Source of the DNA: Enterovibrio nigricans DSM 22720
GTDB lineage: Bacteria; Pseudomonadota; Gammaproteobacteria; Enterobacterales; Vibrionaceae
Direction: 5' to 3'
Length of the DNA stretch: 42,111 bases
NCBI RefSeq assembly: GCF_900167155.1
Contig: NZ_FUXU01000037.1
Span: 1 to 42,111 of the forward strand
Shown here: one piece after another, positions 27,812 to 37,815 of the stretch
How positions within the stretch are numbered: the stretch's first letter is position 1
How the letters are laid out: each line of letters opens with the position of its first letter
Program-made: the position numbers and the translations under genes
The notes under the pieces: generated by a model
The model's database searches: none
What the model was told of the DNA's origin: nothing
Seen by the model: only the letters and a program-made list of their open reading frames with translations

Positions 27812-27911
27812 GGATTTCTCCTTATGCCTGAACACGTTATGAAAAAGGACTGGGGAAGCAAGGACTACAGGCTTACCCCAGTCAAAGCCCTACCGTGATA
27901 AGACAGGGAGG

Positions 27912-28271
27912 TTACTCGAAGCCAGGCGCGCGGTAGATAACCATTGACGCCCCTTGGCTCTGTTTGAAATTGTCATAACCCACTAAACGAACATGGTGGT
28001 TTTGATTGAGGTTATGGCAAAGCTGCGCTTCGGAAAGAATTGTGTCGACATTGGTTTCGCCGAACATGGGAAGTTTCCACATATACCAGTAGGAGCCACT
28101 GGCTTCTTCCGGTTCAGAATGCTCAATCGCGGGGTTCCATCCTTTACTGACGATATACTCCACCTGACGGCGTATTTGATCGGCCGTCATTCTCGGCAGA
28201 TAAGAAAATGTCTCAAACTTTCGGCTATGTCGGTCTGTAAGACGCGACGCATAATCCATTACTTCACTCAT
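27912..28271 (-). CDS. cbbS: RuBisCO small subunit (form I)
   Basis: A 119-residue small subunit. Recognisable sequence includes [20 protein letters not shown] near the N-terminus, [13 protein letters not shown] in the middle and [14 protein letters not shown] near the C-terminus, all usual for bacterial form IA small subunits. Four small-subunit dimers cap each end of the CbbL octamer. The gene is 24 bases after cbbL with a good AGGAGACAC ribosome site. Confidence 0.96.
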   Translation of the reverse strand: MSEVMDYASRLTDRHSRKFETFSYLPRMTADQIRRQVEYIVSKGWNPAIEHSEPEEASGSYWYMWKLPMFGETNVDTILSEAQLCHNLNQNHHVRLVGYDNFKQSQGASMVIYRAPGFE

Positions 28272-28295
28272 GGTGTGTCTCCTTATTTCCCGAGG

Positions 28296-29714
28296 TTAGG
28301 CGTGTACAACATCAAGTTTGTCGACAGTGTCGAACTCGAACTTGACCTCTTTCCACGTTTCCATTGCAGCTTTCAATTCAGGGCTATGTTTCGCTGCAGC
28401 AGTGAGAATGTCTTTGCCTTCACGTTCTAAGTTTTTCCCTTCATTTCTCGCTTGCGTACAGGCTTCCAAAGCGACGCGATTTGCTGCGGCACCCGCAGCA
28501 TTACCCCAAGGGTGTCCCAAGGTTCCGCCGCCAAATTGGAATATCGCATCGTCACCAAAAATGGAGACCAATGCAGGCATATGCCAAACATGGATACCAC
28601 CAGAAGCAACGGGGAGCACACCAGGCATCGAACCAAAATCCTGGTCAAAGAAAATACCGCGAGAACGGTCTTCTTTGATCACGCGGTCACGCATGATGTC
28701 AATCCATCCCAGCGTTGCCTCTCTGTCACCTTTCAGTTTCCCTACGACGGTACCTGAATGCAGGTGATCACCGCCGGAGAGGCGAAGACATTTAGACAAT
28801 ACGCGGAAATGAATACCGTGACGGGGATTGCGGTCGAGCACGGCGTGCATCGCTCGGTGAATGTGAAGTAGCATGCCATTTTCGCGACACCAATTAGCCA
28901 GCCCTGTATTTGCCGTGAAACCGGCAGTCAGGAAGTCATGCATAATAATGGGCATATCCAGTTCTTTGGCGAACTCCGCGCGACGGTACATTTCTTCGGG
29001 TGTCGCTGCGGTCACGTTCAAATAGTGGCCTTTACGTTCCCCTGTTTCACGCTCCGCTCGATGAATGGCTTCTGCAACATATTCAAAGCGATCGCGCCAC
29101 CGCATAAACGGCTGTGAATTAACGTTTTCATCATCTTTTGTGAAATCTAACCCACCACGAAGCCCTTCATAACACGCACGACCATAGTTTTTCGCGGAGA
29201 GTCCGAGTTTCGGCTTGATCGTACAGCCCAGCAACGCACGGCCATATTTGTTCATCTTGTCTCGCTCGACCTGAATCCCGTTTGGTGGTCCACCACAGGT
29301 TTTCACATAAGCAATCGGAAACCGGACGTCTTCAAGTCTGAGACCGCGAATCGCTTTGAAGCCGAAAACATTCCCGACTAAAGATGTTAGTACGTTAACT
29401 ACCGATCCTTCTTCAAAGAGATCAATAGGGTAAGCAACGAAAGCATAGAAAGAGGAATCATCACCGGGTACGTCTTCAATCGCGTAAGCGCGTCCTTTGT
29501 AATAGTCGAGATCAGTCAGAAAATCTGTCCACACTGTCGTCCACGTACCGGTTGATGATTCTGCAGCAACCGCAGCTGCGGCTTCTTCTCTAGGCACACC
29601 GGGTTGGGGCTCTATTTTGAAACATGCGAGAAGATCTGTATCGGCAGGGATATAGTCAGGCTCCCAATATGTATCACGATACTCCTTAACACCTGCTTGA
29701 TAACTCTTGGCCAT
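28296..29714 (-). CDS. cbbL: RuBisCO large subunit, form I (IA-like)
   Basis: A 472-residue large subunit that carboxylates ribulose-1,5-bisphosphate. Active-site residues are intact: catalytic Lys167 in [15 protein letters not shown], carbamylated Lys193 with Asp195 and Glu196 in [32 protein letters not shown] and the flexible loop region [15 protein letters not shown] (phosphate site GGG further on). The N-terminus [20 protein letters not shown] and the linked cbbQ/cbbO indicate the proteobacterial IA type. No carboxysome genes are present. Its promoter must lie in the 513-base gap shared with cbbA. No disruption is seen. Confidence 0.97.
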   Translation of the reverse strand: MAKSYQAGVKEYRDTYWEPDYIPADTDLLACFKIEPQPGVPREEAAAAVAAESSTGTWTTVWTDFLTDLDYYKGRAYAIEDVPGDDSSFYAFVAYPIDLFEEGSVVNVLTSLVGNVFGFKAIRGLRLEDVRFPIAYVKTCGGPPNGIQVERDKMNKYGRALLGCTIKPKLGLSAKNYGRACYEGLRGGLDFTKDDENVNSQPFMRWRDRFEYVAEAIHRAERETGERKGHYLNVTAATPEEMYRRAEFAKELDMPIIMHDFLTAGFTANTGLANWCRENGMLLHIHRAMHAVLDRNPRHGIHFRVLSKCLRLSGGDHLHSGTVVGKLKGDREATLGWIDIMRDRVIKEDRSRGIFFDQDFGSMPGVLPVASGGIHVWHMPALVSIFGDDAIFQFGGGTLGHPWGNAAGAAANRVALEACTQARNEGKNLEREGKDILTAAAKHSPELKAAMETWKEVKFEFDTVDKLDVVHA

Positions 29715-29891
29715 AGTCTTGTCCTTTTGTATTCGAGGAATGCTTGTCGTCAGCCATCCTGTTGTTGGCTTAGAAACAGTGTTAAGTGGAATGGGTGAGA
29801 AGTGAAATTGCTTCTATTTATGATGATGATAAGAATTCATTTTCTGAAGGCGAGTTTTTTGATATTTCTTTGCGGATTTTAAATTAACCAG

Positions 29892-29906
29892 TTGAATATT
29901 AATCAA
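29892..29906. promoter_or_regulatory. Possible CbbR site TTGA-N7-TCAA
   Basis: TTGAATATTAATCAA is an interrupted palindrome obeying T-N11-A (29893 to 29905) and TNA-N7-TNA, as expected for LysR-type regulators. It lies about 180 bases upstream of cbbL. Such short motifs also arise by chance in AT-rich DNA. Confidence 0.4.
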
Positions 29907-30036
29907 TTAAAAACATTTAAAATTGTGAGGGTAATAAAATCTAGAAAACGACAGAAAAACCCCATCTTACTGATATTTAGTATTTTTATTGAAAGACCAT
30001 TTCGGGCATAAAATTTATTTATGCTTCCTCTTTCTT

Positions 30037-30050
30037 TTCCTGATTGGTGA
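30037..30050. promoter_or_regulatory. Copy of the cbbT operator core (TTCCTGATTGGTGA)
   Basis: TTCCTGATTGGTGA resembles TTCTTATTGGTGA from the cbbT operator (3448-3460), sharing the block ATTGGTGA. It lies about 180 bases upstream of cbbA. It lacks the right arm of the palindrome, so it may be a half site. Confidence 0.35.
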
Positions 30051-30227
30051 CACCTTCGCTTTACTCGTAATGTGAATCGAAAGGGCTGCGGTGATGCGCC
30101 TTGTAAAACATTCAACATAAATTCGCCGTGGCAAGCCCGCTGAATATTTATCTCACAAACGCTTGTGAATATAGCGCCAGTGAGAACTTAGGATTCAAAA
30201 ATACAGCGATTGCAAGGAGAAAGCGTT

Positions 30228-31292
30228 ATGGCTTTGATTAGTTTACGGCAATTACTCGATCACGCCGCAGAACACAGTTACGGTGTTCCTGCGTTTAACG
30301 TTAACAATATGGAGCAGGTTCAGGCAATCATGGGGGCGGCGAGCGCCACCGATAGCCCGGTTATTCTTCAGGCTTCTGCAGGGGCAAGGACGTATGCTGG
30401 CGCAGGTTTTCTTCGACATTTGATGATTGCTTCTGTTGAAGAATGGCCGGATATCCCCGTCGTTGTCCATCAAGATCATGGTGCGTCACCCGGTGTTTGT
30501 CTTCAATCGATTCAGCAAGGATTTACGTCCGTCATGATGGATGGTTCATTGCTGGAAGATATGAAAACGCCTGCCAGTTACGAATATAACAGTACTGTAA
30601 CGCGACAAGTTGTTGAAATGGCACATGCAGGTGGTGTATCTGTAGAAGGCGAATTGGGTTGTCTGGGCTCCCTTGAAACGGGGACAGCAGGTGAAGAAGA
30701 CGGCTCTGGTGCAGAAGGTATACTTAGTCACGACCAATTGCTGACTGATCCAGAAGAAGCCGCTGATTTTGTTCGCCGAACCGGTGTGGATGCTCTCGCC
30801 ATTGCGATTGGCACAAGTCACGGTGCCTACAAATTTACGCGTCCTCCCACCGGTGACATCCTTGCTATAGACCGAATAAAAGCGATTCATGCCCGAATTC
30901 CTGACACACACCTTGTTATGCATGGTTCCTCATCTGTCCCTCAAAATTGGCTTCAAATCATCAACGAATATGGGGGAGACATGGGGGAAACCTACGGTGT
31001 TCCTGTGTCTGAAATTGTTGAAGGTATTAAGCACGGTGTCAGGAAGGTCAATATTGATACGGATTTACGCATGGCCAGTACGGGCGCTGTTCGTCGTTTT
31101 CTTTCTGAAAATCCAAGCAACTTTGATCCTCGAAAATTCTTAATCGCTGCAACTAACGCAATGAAAGACCTTTGCACAGAACGTTATGAAGCGTTTGGTT
31201 GTGCCGGAAATGCATCAAAAATCAGAGCCATTAACCTTGAGACCATGTCGGCAAGATATGCCAGTGGCGAATTGGATCCTTCGGTTCGTTGA
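30228..31292 (+). CDS. cbbA: Class II fructose-1,6-bisphosphate aldolase
   Basis: A 354-residue zinc aldolase of the Calvin-cycle CbbA type, acting on fructose-1,6- and probably sedoheptulose-1,7-bisphosphate. Visible motifs are [13 protein letters not shown] at the N-terminus, HQDHGASPG (zinc-binding His, catalytic Asp), [38 protein letters not shown] and [12 protein letters not shown]. The start is the ATG at 30228 with AAGGAGAAA. It is the first gene of cbbA-cbbP-cbbF-cbbZ, transcribed away from cbbL. Confidence 0.95.
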   Translation: MALISLRQLLDHAAEHSYGVPAFNVNNMEQVQAIMGAASATDSPVILQASAGARTYAGAGFLRHLMIASVEEWPDIPVVVHQDHGASPGVCLQSIQQGFTSVMMDGSLLEDMKTPASYEYNSTVTRQVVEMAHAGGVSVEGELGCLGSLETGTAGEEDGSGAEGILSHDQLLTDPEEAADFVRRTGVDALAIAIGTSHGAYKFTRPPTGDILAIDRIKAIHARIPDTHLVMHGSSSVPQNWLQIINEYGGDMGETYGVPVSEIVEGIKHGVRKVNIDTDLRMASTGAVRRFLSENPSNFDPRKFLIAATNAMKDLCTERYEAFGCAGNASKIRAINLETMSARYASGELDPSVR

Positions 31293-31328
31293 AGTGAATG
31301 ATCAGATTGATTATCGAAGGAGAAAAAC

Positions 31329-32258
31329 ATGTCAATTAAACATCCTATTGTGGCCGTGACAGGCTCATCCGGCGCTGGTACATCCACCGTTAAAAATGCC
31401 ATGGAGCAAATTTTTCGTCGCAGCCAATTTGATGCGGCTGTTATCGAAGGTGACAGTTACCACAAATACGATCGGGCAGAAATGCGTGAACGTTTAAGGC
31501 GTGCGTACGAGAAAGGAAAGAATCTCAGTCATTTTGGCCCAGAAGGTAATGACTTCGCGGAGCTTGAGAAGACATTTTCAGCATATGCGGAATCGGGAAC
31601 GGCACTTCGTCGCTATTACATTCACAATGAAGAAGAAGCCGCGCTTCATAGCACCAAAGCGGGCTCATTTACTGAGTGGAAACCTATTCCTGAAGGATCA
31701 GACCTTTTGTTTTATGAGGGTCTTCATGGCGGCGTCGTCACCCCGCAAAGCAATGTCGCCCGCTTTGTGGATCTTTTGATTGGTGTAGTACCGATTGTTA
31801 ATCTCGAATGGATTCAGAAAATCCATCGTGATACCAATGTACGCGGCTATAGCCGTGACGCTGTAACGGATACCATACTGCGAAGGATGCATGATTACGT
31901 GCATTTTATTACGCCGCAATTTTCTTTAACGGACATTAACTTCCAACGCGTTCCAATGGTTGATACGTCTAACCCCTTTATTGCTCGTGATATTCCAACG
32001 CTTGACGAAAGCATGGTTGTGATTCGATTCAGAGACCCGAAAAAGACTGGCGTCAATTTTCAATACCTTCTGAATATGATTGATGGGTCGTTCATGTCAC
32101 GACGAAACAATATCGTTGTACCTGGTGGGAAAATGGGATTTGCCATGGAGCTCATCATGCAGCCATTGATTGAAGAATTGGTTTATAACGGCTCAAACCG
32201 TGTAAGTGTTGCAACGACGCACGACAGGTTTGCCAAAAATCGCGAAATGCCAGTCTAG
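31329..32258 (+). CDS. cbbP: Phosphoribulokinase
   Basis: A 309-residue bacterial-type (class I) phosphoribulokinase that makes ribulose-1,5-bisphosphate, the RuBisCO substrate. The P-loop is [14 protein letters not shown] (about 8-21), followed by [24 protein letters not shown] and FYEGLHGGV. An AAGGAGAAA ribosome site lies before the ATG. With cbbL it is diagnostic of a Calvin cycle, and it appears intact. cbbF follows 13 bases later. Confidence 0.96.
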   Translation: MSIKHPIVAVTGSSGAGTSTVKNAMEQIFRRSQFDAAVIEGDSYHKYDRAEMRERLRRAYEKGKNLSHFGPEGNDFAELEKTFSAYAESGTALRRYYIHNEEEAALHSTKAGSFTEWKPIPEGSDLLFYEGLHGGVVTPQSNVARFVDLLIGVVPIVNLEWIQKIHRDTNVRGYSRDAVTDTILRRMHDYVHFITPQFSLTDINFQRVPMVDTSNPFIARDIPTLDESMVVIRFRDPKKTGVNFQYLLNMIDGSFMSRRNNIVVPGGKMGFAMELIMQPLIEELVYNGSNRVSVATTHDRFAKNREMPV

Positions 32259-32271
32259 GGAGAGAGGCATC

Positions 32272-33321
32272 ATGAGAAAGGGAACCACATTTACACGATT
32301 TATTATCGAAGAACAGCGACGCATTCCCGAATCAACCGGAGAGTTTACACTGCTGCTTAGCTCTATCGTGACAGCATGCAAAGAGATCTCTGATGACGTG
32401 AATCGCGGTCAGCTTATCAATGTACTGGGCAGCGCAGAGACGGAGAACGTTCAGGGCGAAACACAGAAAAAACTCGATATCATTTCAAATGAAGTGATGA
32501 TCAGAGCGATGGAATGGTCAGGAAACCTTGCAGGAATGGCTTCCGAAGAAATGGAAAACATGTACTCCATACCCAGTCGCTTTCCAAAAGGGAAATATTT
32601 GTTGGTATTTGACCCGCTGGACGGATCCTCCAATACCGAAGTGAATGTCTCCATCGGCACTATTTTTTCTATTCTCCGTTGCCCTGATGGTGTCACAGAA
32701 CCAAAAGAAGAAGACTTTTTTCAACCAGGTACGCGTCAAGTATGTGCAGGGTATGTGCTTTACGGGCCGGCAACGAATCTTGTGTTAACAACCGGACAAG
32801 GTGTGAACGGATTTACCCTTGACCAAGATATCGGCGAGTTCATTTTGACCCACCCTAAACTCACGATCCCAGAGCGAACCAACGAATTTGCTATCAATAT
32901 GTCGAACCAGAGACACTGGGAACCTGCAATTAAGCGCTACATTGATGAAGTAGTCGCCGGAGAAGATGGCGTAAGAGGGAGGAATTTCAATACTCGCTGG
33001 GTTGCATCAATGGTTGCAGAGGTTCATAGAATCTTGATGCGCGGCGGTATCTTTCTGTATCCGTGCGATAATCGTGACAACGTTACTAAAGGGAGGCTGC
33101 GGTTGCTTTATGAAGCTAACCCTATGAGTTTCATCATCGAACAAGCTGGTGGCTCAGCCACGACAGGCCGAGAAAGAATCCTTTCAGTTCAGCCTGAAGA
33201 CCTACATCAGCGTATTCCTGTCGTGATAGGTGCTAAAGAAGAAGTTGAACGCGTACATCGTTACCACATCGAAATGGACAAGGAGCTAACCGGCTCTCCA
33301 CCGCACCGACAAGCTAACTAG
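32272..33321 (+). CDS. cbbF: Fructose-1,6-bisphosphatase class I
   Basis: A 349-residue class I FBPase. The metal site is [20 protein letters not shown] (about residues 113-132), with [21 protein letters not shown] upstream and an intact C-terminal RRGG-like substrate region ([14 protein letters not shown]). It dephosphorylates fructose- and possibly sedoheptulose-bisphosphate in regeneration of the CO2 acceptor. The start is the ATG at 32272 with GGGAGAGAGG; upstream codons would overlap cbbP. It ends 48 bases before cbbZ. Confidence 0.95.
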   Translation: MRKGTTFTRFIIEEQRRIPESTGEFTLLLSSIVTACKEISDDVNRGQLINVLGSAETENVQGETQKKLDIISNEVMIRAMEWSGNLAGMASEEMENMYSIPSRFPKGKYLLVFDPLDGSSNTEVNVSIGTIFSILRCPDGVTEPKEEDFFQPGTRQVCAGYVLYGPATNLVLTTGQGVNGFTLDQDIGEFILTHPKLTIPERTNEFAINMSNQRHWEPAIKRYIDEVVAGEDGVRGRNFNTRWVASMVAEVHRILMRGGIFLYPCDNRDNVTKGRLRLLYEANPMSFIIEQAGGSATTGRERILSVQPEDLHQRIPVVIGAKEEVERVHRYHIEMDKELTGSPPHRQAN

Positions 33322-33369
33322 TTGTTCTCGTCTGTGTTGTTTTCATCTCACATGGAGAAGGAGCAACCC

Positions 33370-34037
33370 ATGCTGAAACTCAATAATATTCATGCCATTT
33401 GTTTCGACCTAGACGGTACGCTGGTGGATACCGCAGACGACTTGGCTTTTGCCGCTGAAGAAATGATGACAGAGCTGGGGCTTCCTTTTGGTGGCGTTGA
33501 CGAGATACGAGGGTGGGTAGGTGATGGTCATGAACGCTTGATCCATAGGATCATTACCCGCCATCTCGATGGCGAAGTGTCCGATAACGTCTATAACATC
33601 GCTAACCCCATTTTCCATCGTGCGTTGAGAAACCGAAAATTTCAAAATACGCAGCTTTATCCTGATGTGGCCGATTGCCTGGAAAAACTTGAAAATATGG
33701 ATATACCGAGAGCTTGTGTTACCAACAAGAACACGGCGCAGGCCTATGAAGTTCTCGATCATCTCGGTATTCGTCACTATTTTACCGTTGTGCTGGGACA
33801 AGACTCAGTTGCAGAACCAAAACCGTCTCCCGTCGGCATCATTGAGGCCGCTGAACATATGCGGGTCGACGCTATCAATGTGTTAATGGTGGGAGACTCG
33901 GTCAATGATGTGAGGGCTGCGCGTGCAGCTGGGTGGTAGCTGTTTCCTATGGGTACAACTATGGCATTGACATTAGCAGTGCCAACCCTGATTCAGTGAT
34001 CAACAACTTAAACGCCATACCCAAAATGCTCGTTTAG
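33370..34037 (+). pseudogene. cbbZ: Phosphoglycolate phosphatase, frameshifted near the 3' end
   Basis: A HAD-family phosphatase that removes 2-phosphoglycolate, the toxic product of RuBisCO oxygenation. The first frame (33370-33939, 189 residues) has motif I CFDLDGTLVDTADD, motif II region ACVTNKNT, Lys in EPKPSP and motif IV MVGDSVNDVRAARAAG, then stops at TAG. The family's C-terminal strand (AVSYGYNYGIDISSANP...) continues in the -1 frame to the TAG at 34035-34037. One extra base at 33932-33938 would restore about 222 residues, though the joined sequence is about two residues shorter than I expect for the family, so a 7-base deletion is also possible. All catalytic motifs precede the break, so partial function is conceivable. 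The ATG follows GGAGAAGGAG. Confidence 0.85.
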
Positions 34038-34054
34038 CACGAAAGGGGATTTAT

Positions 34055-34918
34055 ATGCTGATGAAAAATGGATACCAAGAGTTGGTATCAACCCTCTCTA
34101 TGCCCGTCGAACTGTGTGCGTTGTATATCGAGAATGCTGTTCGTGATACTGCCCAAACGTACATCATGAACCGCTTCGCATCGAGTAATACTGACTTACT
34201 GAAGGTTCACGAAAAAGACGACCATTCGATCGTGACGTTGGCCGACAAAGAGTCGGAGAAAGCCATTACAGAAAAGCTGCTTGAGCGATGGCCAGATATT
34301 CCGGTGCTTAGCGAAGAATTGTCGATTAAGGAACAGGAACGAATACTGAACCATCACTCGGACGCAATGTGGGTTCTTGACCCACTTGATGGAACAAGTA
34401 ACTTTGCCTCAGGCATCCCGTATTTTTGTACGTCTCTCGCGCTAATTATCAATAAACAAGTCGTCATGGGATTGGTCTACGATCCTTGCCGAGATGAGGC
34501 TTTTTTCGCAGCTAAAGGCAGTGGCGCGTTTATCAATAATGTCGCGATAGATGAGTGGCAGGAGAATAAGGACTTGTCACAGGTTATGGCATTAATAGAC
34601 TTCAAGCGGCTATCCGCGCCACTGGCGTCAGCCATTGCATCAGAGCCTCCATATCGTTCTCAGCGAAGCTTTGGCGCCAGTGCTTTAGATTGGTGTTGGA
34701 TTGCCTCTAATCGTTGTCAGATTTACCTGCATGGCAGTCAAAAGCTGTGGGATTACGCGGCAGGGTCTTTAATCCTTTCAGAGGCGGGTGGCGTGTCTTC
34801 AACCTTTCAAGGTGAAGCCGTGCTGCAATGTAGCCTTGAACCTCAAAGTGTCATTGCGGGAACGAATGCTTTTTGTTTTGAGCAATGGGAACTGTGGTTA
34901 GACGCGATTCCTTCATAG
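34055..34918 (+). CDS. Inositol-monophosphatase-family sugar/nucleotide phosphatase
   Basis: A 287-residue Mg-dependent phosphatase of the IMPase/CysQ superfamily. Motifs are VTLADKESEKAI (about 68-79), VLSEE (about 93-97), WVLDPLDGTSNFASGIPYF (about 107-125) and LWDYAAGSLILSEAGG (about 232-247), which together form the metal site. The start is an ATG after AAAGGGG. It follows cbbZ by 17 bases and closes the cbbAPFZ operon. The substrate cannot be read: options include 3'-phosphoadenosine phosphate, histidinol phosphate or a sugar bisphosphate, and its position suggests a Calvin-cycle-linked phosphate. Confidence 0.82.
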   Translation: MLMKNGYQELVSTLSMPVELCALYIENAVRDTAQTYIMNRFASSNTDLLKVHEKDDHSIVTLADKESEKAITEKLLERWPDIPVLSEELSIKEQERILNHHSDAMWVLDPLDGTSNFASGIPYFCTSLALIINKQVVMGLVYDPCRDEAFFAAKGSGAFINNVAIDEWQENKDLSQVMALIDFKRLSAPLASAIASEPPYRSQRSFGASALDWCWIASNRCQIYLHGSQKLWDYAAGSLILSEAGGVSSTFQGEAVLQCSLEPQSVIAGTNAFCFEQWELWLDAIPS

Positions 34919-34950
34919 ACATTTTTCAAAGCCATGTCGTATGTCTGGTG

Positions 34951-34981
34951 TTAAAGCCACACCGTAGGCATGAGGCTTTAA
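34951..34981. terminator. Possible bidirectional terminator between convergent genes
   Basis: The arms TTAAAGCC (34951-34958) and GGCTTTAA (34974-34981) flank a 15-base loop. A second weak hairpin GGCCG/CGGCC (34984-35009) follows. Both lie between the convergent IMPase-family gene and the MFS gene. The long loop makes this tentative. Confidence 0.4.
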
Positions 34982-35019
34982 AAGGCCGCAGGAGGAGGTA
35001 ACTACGGCCACACTGTCGA

Positions 35020-36393
35020 CTACTTAACGTTTTTTGATGGCCAATGTTTGTGGTTTTCATCCAGCACAAAATGATGCGTATGGACAATTTGCTGAGACCG
35101 TCTGGTTATATCTTGGCTTCCATGCGCTTCCACATGCTCAATCATGTTATTTGAATCAAGGTCGTGGCGATGTTCCAATGAGAAGCTTCTTTCTTTTGGC
35201 CATTGGCTTAACGCATATAAAAGGCCCACTAAGGAGGCTATTGCCATCAACACTGCGCAATTTGCTATCCCGATAGTTGCGGCAATCCATCCAGTACCAA
35301 GATATGCAAAGAACCATAAACCATGTGACAAGGCAAAGTTTGATGAAAAGTAAGCAGTTCGGTCTTTTTCGCTGCAAGACATGCGCAATAACAGGCCCGA
35401 AGGCGTGAGTATGCCACTGATCGCCATACCTTGAATAAACCAAAGTACCAACATGCCAGCATACGAGGGAAGCAATGAAATGCTGAATAGGGTGGCGACA
35501 CTAACCCCCGCACTGCATACCATGATCTTACGGATATTATTTTGGTCTAAAAACCGAGGTATGATAAAAGCAATTAACATGGCACCAGAGCCTGCGGCCG
35601 CTAATGTTAAACCAACCCGATCCTCAGAAAGTGATAAGTATTCTCTGACATAAACCACGGTATTCACAATTGTCATTGAACTACCACATGACACAACCCA
35701 ATGCAGCCCAAGCAATCCACGCAATCTCGGCGTTCCCGTGTAGCATTTTATGCCAAAGAAAAGACGATTGAATACGCTTTGCTCTCCGAGGCTTTTATTC
35801 GCTTTAAAGGTGGGTATAGCAGATAAGAGGAACGACATAAGAGCAAAAACAAGGGATATACCTGTCACGATGAACAGTTGTTCGAATGGCATGAAAAGCA
35901 AGAAGAAGACGGCCAACATTGGACTCACCAACGATTCAAGATCAAAGGCTATCCGCGAATAGCCCATCGCAACGTTATAGTCTTTTTCATTTGGCAATAC
36001 GTCGGCTATGAGAGCTTGATAAATTGGTGTGTATGCAGCCGTGGCAGAGTTAATCAGGAAAATTATCACGAACACATGCCAAACTTCGCTGACAAAAGGA
36101 AGCATGAGAATCGCGACGATCCTCATGACATTTGCGTAAATTATCCACGCTTTTCGAGAGAATTTTTCAGCAACAGACCCTGCGATCGGTGCGACAAGAA
36201 GATATGCCACCATTTTAACTGCGAGGAGGCTTCCCAATAAAGCACCGGCAGAATCAGGTTGTAATTGGTAGGCCAAAAGACTTAACGCAACCGTCATTAT
36301 CCCTGTGCCTAAAAGGCTGAAAATATTGGCAGAAAAGAGCCGGACAAAAAGGCTATTTTTCCATAGTCCAAGTTGTTCGTTTTCAACACTCAT
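35020..36393 (-). CDS. MFS efflux protein with His-rich tail (NreB-like)
   Basis: A 457-residue major facilitator with about 12 hydrophobic segments between residues 15 and 395. The loop PIAGSVAEKFSRKAW matches the MFS motif between helices 2 and 3. The last ~50 residues form a soluble tail with many His (EHRHDL, EHVEAHG, VHTHHF, ENHKHW), as in the nickel exporters NreB and NrsD. It overlaps nikO by 11 bases, so it is in the nickel-uptake operon and probably balances nickel import by export. The alternative, general drug efflux, fits the tail and context less well. Confidence 0.75.
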   Translation of the reverse strand: MSVENEQLGLWKNSLFVRLFSANIFSLLGTGIMTVALSLLAYQLQPDSAGALLGSLLAVKMVAYLLVAPIAGSVAEKFSRKAWIIYANVMRIVAILMLPFVSEVWHVFVIIFLINSATAAYTPIYQALIADVLPNEKDYNVAMGYSRIAFDLESLVSPMLAVFFLLFMPFEQLFIVTGISLVFALMSFLLSAIPTFKANKSLGEQSVFNRLFFGIKCYTGTPRLRGLLGLHWVVSCGSSMTIVNTVVYVREYLSLSEDRVGLTLAAAGSGAMLIAFIIPRFLDQNNIRKIMVCSAGVSVATLFSISLLPSYAGMLVLWFIQGMAISGILTPSGLLLRMSCSEKDRTAYFSSNFALSHGLWFFAYLGTGWIAATIGIANCAVLMAIASLVGLLYALSQWPKERSFSLEHRHDLDSNNMIEHVEAHGSQDITRRSQQIVHTHHFVLDENHKHWPSKNVK

Positions 36394-37036
36394 AGAACTT
36401 TCCTTGTTTTAATTCTACATTTCGCTGCACGACAGTCTTAAGGAAAGGCATATCATGAGAGATGACGAGAATGCCGATATCGAGTTGATTTAAAACATCG
36501 ATGAGATGATGCCGAGATGCGTGATCAAGTGCATTAGTTGGCTCATCCAACAACAAGCCTTCTGGTTCCATCGCGAGCACACAAGCTAAGGCAACCATTC
36601 TCTTCTCACCGCCAGATAAGCTATGACAGATACGATGCTCCAAGTCTCGTTTTCCTACTTTATCCAAAGCAAGTTGTGCCTTTGCTATCGCTGTTTTTTG
36701 ATCAAACCCAAGGTTTAACGGGCCAAACGCAACATCATCAATGACAGTGGGGCAAAACAATTGGTCATCTGCATTTTGGAACAAGAGCCCTAGGCGTTTG
36801 CGAGCGTTTACAAAATCACGGTCAGAGACACAGGTTTCACCGAGAATTTTAATGCTTCCTGAAAGAGGTTTAGTCAATCCCATTAACATATGGAGAAAAG
36901 AGGATTTACCTGCGCCGTTGTCACCGGTTATCCCAATTTTTTCATGGCTCTGCCAGGAAAAATCGAGGCCGTTAAAAAATTGTCTTTGTTCATTTCTGTG
37001 GAAACTTACGTTTTCCACCTCAGCAAGTAACATCAT
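36383..37036 (-). CDS. nikO: NikO/CbiO, ATPase of ECF nickel transporter
   Basis: A 217-residue ABC ATPase. Walker A is GDNGAGKSSF (about 39-48), the Q-loop GLLFQNADDQLF is typical of ECF-type CbiO/NikO, the signature is SLSGGEKRM, Walker B is GLLLDEPTNALD and the switch His is in ISHD. It powers nickel uptake with NikM, NikL and NikQ. The start chosen at 37036 overlaps the nikQ stop as TAATG; an ATG 12 bases upstream is also possible. Confidence 0.9.
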   Translation of the reverse strand: MMLLAEVENVSFHRNEQRQFFNGLDFSWQSHEKIGITGDNGAGKSSFLHMLMGLTKPLSGSIKILGETCVSDRDFVNARKRLGLLFQNADDQLFCPTVIDDVAFGPLNLGFDQKTAIAKAQLALDKVGKRDLEHRICHSLSGGEKRMVALACVLAMEPEGLLLDEPTNALDHASRHHLIDVLNQLDIGILVISHDMPFLKTVVQRNVELKQGKFYEC

Positions 37037-37815
37037 TATAAAACCCATTCAGTAGAGTAAATCACAACAACCATTCCAAAAATCGCCAAGAGGAAAAGAG
37101 AATCTCGTAATGTGAAAACGAAAACTTCACAGAAAGGGAATTTCCCGCTATACCCGCGACACTTCATTGCATCCAACGTTCGCTCTGAACGCTCCAACGT
37201 ATTTAGCAAGAGCGACCCGATAACGAAGCCAAACGTTTTCATCGTATGAACGCTTCTTTGAGGGACAAACCCACGGATCTTCAGCGCATTTCGGATTCGC
37301 TGATACTCCTTAAATATCAAATCGATGTAACGCAGCGTGAATGCCATCAATTGCACCAGTTTGGTCGGAAGTTTAAACGCATTTAATACCGCAACGAATG
37401 TGGATGTTGGCAGCGTTCCAATAAGAGCAATAACAGCGAGCATTGATGCATTCGAACGCATCAGGATGAAAAGTGCTTTTTCTGCACCTTCATAAGTTGC
37501 ATCGAAACCAAAGACGGTAAACCATGTTTCACCAGGCGTCGTAAACGGCAACAAAGCAACCAATGCGATGATGAATGATTCAACGGCAGCAACCTGAATG
37601 AGGGTCTTGGATGCTTTGAGGTTCGTCATCATCAGAAAGAGAAAACTCACCATGAGCGCGATGCTCAAGCTACGATGTGAAGAGAGGGATAAAGAAACAC
37701 ACACCCATGTAAATGCCACCGCCACACGCACCCGAGGGTCAAGCAAATCCAGATACGACTGTTTGTTTTCCCGTGACAGGTGCAACCAAGCATGCTGGGA
37801 GGGCTTATTGTCCAC
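37036..37815 (-). CDS. nikQ: NikQ/CbiQ, transmembrane T-component of nickel transporter
   Basis: A 259-residue membrane protein with about five or six helices. The family's cytoplasmic coupling motifs ERSERTLDAMKCRGYSG (near residue 215) and RNALKIRGF (near residue 180) are visible; these contact the ATPase. It starts with GTG at 37815, five bases after AGGAG, and overlaps nikL by 11 bases. It couples ATP hydrolysis by NikO to nickel release by NikM. Confidence 0.88.
   Translation of the reverse strand: MDNKPSQHAWLHLSRENKQSYLDLLDPRVRVAVAFTWVCVSLSLSSHRSLSIALMVSFLFLMMTNLKASKTLIQVAAVESFIIALVALLPFTTPGETWFTVFGFDATYEGAEKALFILMRSNASMLAVIALIGTLPTSTFVAVLNAFKLPTKLVQLMAFTLRYIDLIFKEYQRIRNALKIRGFVPQRSVHTMKTFGFVIGSLLLNTLERSERTLDAMKCRGYSGKFPFCEVFVFTLRDSLFLLAIFGMVVVIYSTEWVL

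Larger units (their letters stand above)
29715..30227. promoter_or_regulatory. Divergent cbbL/cbbA control region
   Basis: This 513-base AT-rich gap separates cbbLSQ (leftward) from the cbbA operon (rightward). No gene is visible. Two LysR-type candidates are listed separately: TTGA-N7-TCAA at 29892-29906 and a copy of the cbbT-site core at 30037-30050. Ribosome sites are AGGACAAG for cbbL and AAGGAGAAA for cbbA. I could not choose unambiguous -35/-10 pairs. Confidence 0.55.

Noticed and set aside
26990-31292. Carboxysome locus around cbbLS
   Set aside because: No shell protein, CsoS2 or carbonic anhydrase gene is in the window.
34984-35009. Second hairpin GGCCG/CGGCC as a separate terminator
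   Set aside because: It is a five-base stem with a 16-base loop and no T-run; mentioned only with the neighbouring hairpin.
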